From Psilocybe azurescens (taxonomy: Eukaryota > Basidiomycota > Agaricomycetes > Agaricales > Agrocybaceae), in the NCBI GenBank assembly GCA_023853785.1, contig JAJIRX010000567.1, positions 1-64,000 of the forward strand: DNA of 64,000 nucleotides. Reading direction: 5' to 3'. How positions within the stretch are numbered: the first letter of the stretch is position 1; each line of letters opens with the position of its first letter. The translations under genes were made by a program, and so were the position numbers. Of this stretch, positions 57,801 through 64,000 are shown one piece after another. A model generated the notes under the pieces. It had not been told where the DNA came from. It saw only the letters and a list, made by a program, of their open reading frames with translations, and ran no database searches.

Positions 57801-58475
57801 TGATACCCTCCTCTTCGTCGCTGTCCATAGTGAGATCAATTATTTCATGCCCGTCTGCAGTCTTCTCTGGGACTTTCGTGTGGGGTTCCGCTGGCATAGA
57901 ATGGACGTCTTCCTCGATCTTGGCTGAACTGTCGTTATAAGGTTGATTTAGGATATCTTCAATAGGTTTACACAAATCGGAAATGGCACGCTCTACGGAT
58001 TCGGGTCCCAATGCTTTTCATAGCTTGCCAAAGCGGAGAGAGGGTGCCATTGGTCTGCTTTCCGCAGAACAAGTCGCACAAGACAATATCGTGCATTGTC
58101 TAACACAATATAAATCGAAATTTATTAGGATTTAAACGACAAATCTTACAAGATAGCCTGCTGAAACTTTCCAACATTTCGACCTCTTGCATATTTAGAA
58201 GTTCATGTTCGTTGTTCAGGACCGTCTTAACCATGTCTATTCAACAATCAAGACAGTTAAAGCTTGTTCGACGACTAGAATGGCGAGCACAACTTACCTT
58301 CAAATACAGTTACATAGGCAGAAGGCCACTTTTCTTTGTCTTGAGTTGATCTTTGTTCATCGATCTTGTCGAGGTCCTCATTGATAGAGTCGATAGAATC
58401 TTGAACCGCGTCATTCCCACCAAAGATGAGTTGCCATTGTACTTGATGTTTCCGGGGTGTCTTTGCGTTATTCAT
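54857..58475 (-). CDS. FAN1: FAN1-like structure-specific nuclease (VRR-Nuc)
   Basis: Starts at ATG 58475 (MNNAKTPRKHQVQWQL). FAN1 cuts 5' flaps and crosslink-repair intermediates. Landmarks: RLVLRKADQWHPLSAL; ERAISDLCKP; an acidic mid-region; LALQ-like helical TPR blocks; CYERRAIILGHLTRQAGTK; LLLQTLEGVKEALQDEDTTL then FRPGLVKRLLSLEIKLGVPV; ETRALEYYEDQGFKG; and ADVPGAFETSYQVAPLDMFEE. The VRR-Nuc core has GGPDLFIWK and FVEVKGPGD, keeping the PD-(D/E)xK residues. Coding continues in changing frames: breaks fall at T4 58015-58018, A4 56452-56455, A5 55723-55727 and near T3 55091-55093. Each is repaired by one extra base in the run. Stop chosen at 54857 in the frame of the acidic tail (SDEEDYERLDPEPEENTDE); 54817 is the other option. 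Four breaks could mean a pseudogene, but their uniform type points to sequence error. Confidence 0.85.
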
Positions 58476-58948
58476 AATGAGATAATTTAAAATCAGTTCA
58501 TTAAATAGGGAAAATATATGTTACAAAAGCTAGATGGATGTTGGGCAGGTGAAGGTAAACTTTAACCTCCTACAAGTTGTTGAAAGTTCTGTGGGGCAAC
58601 AACATTGGCCGTGGAAAAATTGATGGGAGTTGCTGTGTCACAAATCACATGATTTATCACACCGCGATTCATAGTAATTCGTGACTGCCCCTTTTGACCC
58701 CCCCTTGTTACCCCTTGACATGAGTGACGCCCAAGGTAAGGGCGGAACTTAGGAAAGTAATTCTCACTAGGTTCTTTTAACTTCGAAGCAGTTATTTAGG
58801 AGTTACAATCACGAGGCCTCTGCTTCAAAGCTCTGTTTCTGGACGGCGGTACTTCGAGAAAGTTAATGATAATTAAATGAGAGTGACTAGCGGAAATTTT
58901 GAGACCTGTAATTTCAAGAAATCCCAACAAAAAGGGCTCCAGACATAT
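58476..58948. other. Intergenic, no gene recognised
   Basis: FAN1 promoter and the 3' region of the membrane protein gene at 58949. A C-rich stretch (58688-58720) includes two CCCCTTG words. No coding frame. Confidence 0.5.
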
Positions 58949-60580
58949 CTATGACCATGAGGTGGTGTAACCAGGAGGAGGATCGTCCGACAGACCCTGT
59001 GCCCACGGCGATTGCTGCTGAGCCGTCAAGGTATCAATCCTTTCTCTCATTATACGTAGCTGCTCCTTCATCTCGTCCATATTCATCTCGCGATCTTCCA
59101 CTTCTTCAGTAACGGCGGCGGCGGCTCCTCGTTGATTTCGAATAGGTGCATACTTCCGGATGGAGGGACGCCGCTCCACTCTATCACTGGATAATTCGGA
59201 AGCCAACGCCGCCATTTCTTGCTGTACCGCACGGAGACGCTGATCAAGTTCTCTTTGTCGAGCTTGTCGAACAGCTTCGATATTGTTGCCGCGGTTGGAT
59301 GGTACTAGCAAATCGCTGTTTGGCGTCGATAGATGGTCTCCGGTGGTGACAGTTACCAATGGCAGATGTCTGTTTGAATTATATGCCAGACCAGAACTTG
59401 ACGAAGCGTAGTCCGTGTTAGCCGCCGTGTCCGGACCATTGCTTGAGCTGCTGTCGACGATTCCACCATGAGCAGCCTCGGGAGACTGTGCAGCAAGTCC
59501 CTTGCTGGTAGTGGATATCGAAGTTTGAGGTGAATGCATGCCGCTACGTACTGGTGCAAGGGGCGTTGCGCCTGTATTGCCTTGAGATATCTGGGGGTCA
59601 TAAAAGGATCAACTGAGCCACTAGGACGCGGCGGGCTTTGCGAAAGGGAAGCAGGATTAGCCTCGACCATCAATCGAGGATCAAATCCACCAGTTTCTGA
59701 TTTGACTCCTTTTGGTCTCTGTCTCCGGCGACGAACAAAGAAGATAAGCGCAGCCAGTGCTGCGATGACCGCCAAGCCTCCAACGACGCCCCCTACGATA
59801 GCCCCAACAGGAGTGCTCTTCTTGTTATTGGTATCCTGTGTCGATTGGGACGGTGTTGACTGAGACGTGCCCGACGGCGACGGCGAAATGTCTTCGTGTC
59901 TATCACACATATATATAATTATCAGTACCCAAAGTTGAATCTTTATCGTACTCTTGCACACTCACGTGTAGATAGCATAGTCGAAATTGACATATGCTTG
60001 GGTTGTAATCCCCGAGGTTGATATAACTAAAGTGTGTTGTGTATTCGTCAAATTCTTTTGCGAGTATACGAGTTGATTATAGCTAAGAGCGCTCGTGCTC
60101 GGGTCCGGTGGGCGCGTGTAGAGCTGCGGCTGAGTATTGTCCAGAGTGAAGTTTGCGATGGTCGTGGTAGTGACACCATCTCCCATATTATTCGCAAGGA
60201 TAAAGAAGACATAGATAGCGGTCCCTAAGTGGTGATGTTAACCTTGTACCAAAGACTGCGTTGTCCAAATCTCACGCACCGTTGAATTGCATCGTAATAG
60301 ACATCTCTTGAGGAGATCGGAATGTTGCCGCATTGTATGTACTGCTAAAACATTGCGAGGGGTCGGCCACAATGGCACAACCACTAGCTGAAAGGCAAGT
60401 TTCGTCGTGCCAAGTACCCGTTGGTGGAACATAGACAACCTTCTGCTTTGTCACGGAGTCGCCAAAGGTATCATCAATTGTCCTGTTAACAGCATCTGCC
60501 TCCACCAATGGCACCAAGAGAAGAAATGAGAAGAGGACGAAGCGAGCCACATCCAACACATGAAGAGAGTTGACGACCAT
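58949..60580 (-). CDS. Single-pass membrane protein with Ser/Thr stalk and coiled-coil tail, copy A
   Basis: Three exons: 60580-60280, 60224-59966 and 59899-58949. The signal peptide (VLFSFLLLVPLVEADA) is followed by an ectodomain starting VNRTIDDTFGDS with Cys residues (DETCLSASGCAI) and a lectin-like strand pattern (TLVISTSG, VNFDYAIYT). A Ser/Thr/Pro stalk leads to a membrane helix with Gly motif (GAIVGGVVGGLAVIAALAAL) and RRRRQR stop-transfer. The cytosolic part has a heptad region (RQRELDQRLRAVQQEMAAL) and ends QGLSDDPPPGYT. Plausibly a cell-surface sensor or wall-anchored receptor; no function is known to me. The frame changes at a run of five G (59593-59597): a sixth would restore the frame and the alignment to copy B. 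It is a tandem paralogue of 61337-63049. Confidence 0.78.
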
Positions 60581-61336
60581 GAAGACTTCAAGGAAGTGGG
60601 CGAAGGTAAGAGAGGTCCCCCACCGTCTTTCTCAAGGGACTGTCGGTTTGACTTGGCCATTCTCTTTGACGTGAACGTAATTCACAATACCAACATAGCA
60701 ACAACGACGCACAGCATATGCAGGGTTAATGCAGTCTAAGTAATTGGGGTTTCGTCAGGTTTCGTCTCATGATCAGTTAATTTGTTCAGGCATGGCCGCG
60801 CTTATCGATTGTGGCGCTAAGTCGATGAGTGATCCACGACTGTTGCGGACTGTAGTTGTGCGCATTCCTACTCGAGAGTTGATATTATGAAGTCAAGGTG
60901 AATTATAATGAAAAACACACCATCTTTCGGGCGTCAATAGTAAGTAGACGTGGAACATAGGTGCCCTGGCGCTTCCGTCAAGGCCGATAGAACTTATTAG
61001 AAGGAAGTTATGTACAGATGTGTACATAAGAATCGGATGCAGCGGATATCTCCTTCCGCCATCAGCTAGGCGAACCGCAGTATCATACGACCTTCCAAAG
61101 AGCGATTGCGAGTCATAAAGTGAGCAAACTTAGAAGAGCGCAAATTAAAACCAAAACTAAAAGACCATATGAATACAATAAATTTAATTAACCTACCACA
61201 ACCCTGTCCATAATATAGTGGACATTGAAAGTGATAAAGATTGGGGCTGAAGTGTAAAAATCAACACCTCCCAAACTCCTGGTATAATTTCGAAGAAGCT
61301 AGTATTAAGCTAGGGAGGGAGCTAGGGAGGAGAGAC
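60581..61336. other. Promoter region of copy A; no gene seen
   Basis: Separates the two tandem membrane-protein genes. No coding frame or repeat noticed. Confidence 0.5.
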
Positions 61337-63049
61337 TCATGCTGATGCCGGCGTATAGCCTGGAGGAGGATCGTCCGACAAGCCCTGAGCCCACGCTGAC
61401 CGTTGTTGTTCCCTCAGATACTCAATCTGCTCTTTCAAGAAATGCAGCTGATCCCGCATTTCCGCCATGCTCATCTCCTCCTCTACTTCAACCACAGCAG
61501 CCTCCTCTTGCCCTTGCCCTTGCTGGACCACCGTCCTCCGCCTCCTCACAGACCCAGGCCGACTGCCTTTCTCCCCAGATATGTCAGACGCCAAGAACGC
61601 CATTTCCTCCTGGACAGAGCGTAATCGTTGATCCAGCTCATTTTGTCGCGCTCTTCGAATATCTTCCACGTTACCGCTACTGCGTACGGAGTTTGACGAT
61701 GTTATCTCATTGATGCCACCAGGCGATAACGGGTAGTCCGGAGTTGTAACTAGCCGCAATTGCCTCTGACTGCTACTGTTGGTTAGATACGCGATGCCAG
61801 AGCCTGAAGGTGTGGTGTCGCTCCGACTTCTTCCTTGTTGTCCGCTACTCGGCCCAGGACTAACGTATCCCTCGTAGGGAGTATCGGAATGTGACGAAGA
61901 CGATGGTCCGTGGGTAAAGGAGGAGGTCGATAAAATTGCAGTTGAGGTGGGGCCGCGTAAAGGATTGAGCTCGTTCCTACTTTGAGAGTTGTAAGGATCT
62001 GTGAAAGGCTCAACGGAACCAGGTAATCGATTCTGCGAATTAATGGGGGATCCAAATTGTTGCATCAAAGGAGGCGTATATCCATTGGCCTCCGGTCGAC
62101 TAGCTTCCAGCCTCTTTCTTCGCCTACGGATAAAACAGAAAACGAACGTGGCCAGGATCGCCAGGACTACTAACCCCCTACGACGCCGCCTGCAATGGCA
62201 CCCGCCGATGAGGACTTCTTGTTACTTTCAGGTGAAGAGTCGGCTTGGTGTCCTGTAGGTGTAGAAGTAGCTGGACTAGAAGTTGGGCCTTTTGTTTTCG
62301 ATGCCGACGACGACGATCTTTGTGAAGTAGAAGAGGAAGAGCTTCCAGCAGTGGGCAATGGAAGAAGAGGGGCATCATCATCATGCCTACATATAGTATC
62401 TAACGTTTAGCAACACACCATACTTGATCCCAGGTGATATGCTCACGTATAAATCGCATAGTCAAAGTTGACATACACATTTGAATCAACGCCTGATGTC
62501 GATATCACCAAAGTATGTTGCGCATTTATAAGGTTTGTTTGTGAGAACACAAGTTGATTGTACTCTATGTCCTGCGAAGTGAGATCGGGAGCATGTTGGA
62601 AAAGCTGAGGCGCTTTCCCGTCTAGCGTGAAGTTGGCCAGGGTTAATGTTGTGATTCCATCACCCTCGTTGTTTGCCAGCACGAAGAAAACGTAGATGGC
62701 AGTTCCTAAGAAGAAGTCGTCATGGAACGATATGACTCCACCACAGTATCAACGCACCATTGAATTTCATTGTGATGGATATACTGTTTAGAGATGGAGC
62801 GTACGTCGCCGCAGTATAGGTTCCCTTGAATGTTTGTGACGTATCTGCATTTATCGCGCATCCGATGCATGTCTCGTCTTTCCAGACCCCAGCAGTCGTC
62901 GGTAAATAGGTAACTTGCAGTCCTGTTTGTGAGTCGCCAAAGCTATCGTCAATTGTTCGGTTTACGATGCCAGCAACCACGAGTAGCGGGCCAAAACCAA
63001 GAAAATAGAGGAAGAAGAGAGCACCAGGCCCCAGTCTGAGTATGACCAT
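61337..63049 (-). CDS. Single-pass membrane protein with Ser/Thr stalk and coiled-coil tail, copy B
   Basis: Three exons: 63049-62758, 62705-62447 and 62386-61337, with intron positions identical to copy A. The signal peptide (ALFFLYFLGFGPLLVVAG) precedes IVNRTIDDSFGDS. The ectodomain has AIYVFFVLANNEGDG and VYVNFDYAIYT. The stalk is rich in Ser/Thr (SSSSTSQRSSSS). The membrane helix (GAIAGGVVGG then LVVLAILATFVFCFI) is followed by RRRRKRLEASRP. The tail has ARQNELDQRLRSVQEEMAFL and EMRDQLHFLKEQIEYLREQQ, a strong coiled coil, and ends QGLSDDPPPGYTPASA. A run of five C (62174-62178) breaks the frame inside the membrane helix; one more base restores it. The conserved C-terminal PPPGY resembles a PPxY ligand for WW-domain ubiquitin ligases (inference). 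Confidence 0.8.
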
Positions 63050-63130
63050 GGCGAGGAGGAGGTCGAGGTCAAGAGAGACCCATGAATTGCGGCCGGCCAG
63101 TTAGCACCTTTGCATATGTATCAGTACCCC

Positions 63131-63331
63131 CTAGTAACGGATATCAGAGAGAGCCCAAAGTCCCTTCACAGCCCATGGTTGTGATATCCGAGCCATTCCT
63201 TTTAAAACCTCATTCACGATGGATGCCGCATCGGCAGCCTTGGGGTCCAGGTATGTATCGCAATTTGTTGCAATAGTGAGTACAGTGCCCAAAATAGCAG
63301 CAAAAATGCAAACTTGATAGAAAAAGATCAT
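63131..63331 (-). CDS. Possible small secreted protein
   Basis: A 66-codon frame from ATG 63331 with a hydrophobic start (MIFFYQVCIFAAILGTVLT) resembling a signal peptide, then DPKAADAASIVNEVLKGMAR. No family recognised and no neighbouring exon found; it may be chance. Confidence 0.28.
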   Translation of the reverse strand: MIFFYQVCIFAAILGTVLTIATNCDTYLDPKAADAASIVNEVLKGMARISQPWAVKGLWALSDIRY

Positions 63332-63639
63332 TCAAAAGATGTTGATTCTAATAGCCCCGGAAATTGCAATAGCCATGCGAGTCCTAAGCCTTATATTCAT
63401 TGACGACGGAAGGCGCAGTGTAAACCAAAGTAAGATCGGAAGAACTTGATAAGGAGTAGTAGTAGGAGTCGACGAGAGCCAACTTCCAAGCTCCAAGCCT
63501 CAGCAAGGCGGCGAGACAGTCAATTATTGTGAGAAAATAAATTTTCACGTGATTTAAAGCGTGTTGTTGGTCGTTGTTGACGCGTTGTAGTTGAAACCTC
63601 CTCAGCAAAAACTTAAACATATCCACAACATATCTATTC

Positions 63640-64000
63640 ATGTTCGCCGCTACCACAACAGATGCTCTAAGTCTTTCGGATCCCATAATTCTCAGGAAAT
63701 CTCCTTCGTCAATTCCATCGTGCTTGGACCTCATCGAAACACCCACAGCAAGCTCGTGGTCGCCGGACAACAACTTTCTGTATATTTCATCTTCGTACAT
63801 CGTACACAGATATGAACCGACATCAAATTCCTTAAAGGATGTCTACACTCAGTCGCGACCGATTTCCCATCTGGTGGCCAAAGATAAACACACTGTTGTC
63901 TTCGCATCTGAAGATAAAATTCACATTCTGGAATGTGAACCCAATCCACGTATTTTACAGACTTTCGATTCGCACAAGACGCCAGTTACGTCGTTATCTC
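63640..64000 (+). CDS. WD40-repeat protein, N-terminal part (cut by window end)
   Basis: Open frame from ATG 63640 (MFAATTTDALSLSDP) to the window edge, about 120 codons. The pattern SSWSPDNNFLYISSSYIVHRYE, VVFASEDKIHILE and FDSHKTPVTSLS is typical of WD40 blades: a strand pair followed by the H-x-x-x-V turn. It may be a NEDD1-like microtubule factor, but that is only a guess from the N-terminus. Family-level identity beyond WD40 cannot be set from this part. Confidence 0.6.
   Translation, partial: MFAATTTDALSLSDPIILRKSPSSIPSCLDLIETPTASSWSPDNNFLYISSSYIVHRYEPTSNSLKDVYTQSRPISHLVAKDKHTVVFASEDKIHILECEPNPRILQTFDSHKTPVTSLS

Noticed and set aside
15407..62178. Programmed ribosomal frameshifting in the conserved genes
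   Set aside because: Breaks hit unrelated genes at ordinary short runs, without slippery heptamers or a shared downstream structure; homopolymer error is simpler.
1..64000. CRISPR array, rRNA operon or secondary-metabolite cluster
   Set aside because: No regularly spaced repeats, no rRNA-like sequence and no PKS, NRPS or terpene synthase signature seen in this eukaryotic window.

Overview
This is a nuclear window from a filamentous fungus, very probably an Agaricomycete (mushroom-forming basidiomycete). Genes are intron-dense, with short introns (about 45-65 bases) carrying GT..AG ends. Several products belong to families I know mainly from Agaricomycetes: DUF6533 seven-helix proteins, F-box-like proteins, HeLo/MLKL-like adaptor domains and single-pass mucin-like membrane proteins. 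The conserved genes (SF3B2, TFIIIC subunit, COA1, KRE6/SKN1, P4-ATPase, FAN1) are typical fungal versions. All exon models below were made by reading splice sites by eye.

Layout. 0-8 kb is an accessory region. It holds a minus-strand gene with a HeLo/MLKL-like helical N-terminus followed by duplicated, HET-s-like short repeats, a 200-bp tandem duplication, and two diverged paralogues of a lineage-restricted family (one per strand). 8-14 kb is an AT-rich transposon island: a Tc1/mariner element with very long terminal inverted repeats, and a 944-bp hAT-like non-autonomous element that landed inside another dispersed repeat. 15-22.5 kb holds an arrestin-domain gene with a repeated acidic/coiled tail and a DUF6533 membrane protein. 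23-30.5 kb holds the splicing gene SF3B2 flanked by an inverted duplication of an F-box-like gene: the left copy is dead and split by a 1.09-kb insertion, the right copy is intact, with a 290-bp MITE just upstream. 31-38 kb holds a pair of small paralogues (one broken), a TFIIIC WD40 subunit and a quinone-oxidoreductase-like MDR enzyme sharing a 270-bp divergent promoter. 38-46 kb is a cell-wall pair transcribed divergently: a GT2 polysaccharide synthase and KRE6/SKN1. 48-58.5 kb holds COA1, a P4 lipid flippase and the FAN1 nuclease, all on the minus strand. 58.9-63 kb holds two tandem paralogous membrane proteins. The window ends inside a WD40 gene.

Two themes stand out. First, the accessory gene at 340-1572 and its same-strand neighbour at 3020-4712 share a short Ser/Gly/Asn/Val/Thr motif of the kind used in fungal amyloid signalling; this is a hypothesis, but the best candidate here for an undescribed system. 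Second, at least nine reading-frame breaks in otherwise conserved genes fall at or beside short homopolymer runs and nearly all behave as one missing base, so homopolymer errors in the assembly are more likely than widespread pseudogenisation.
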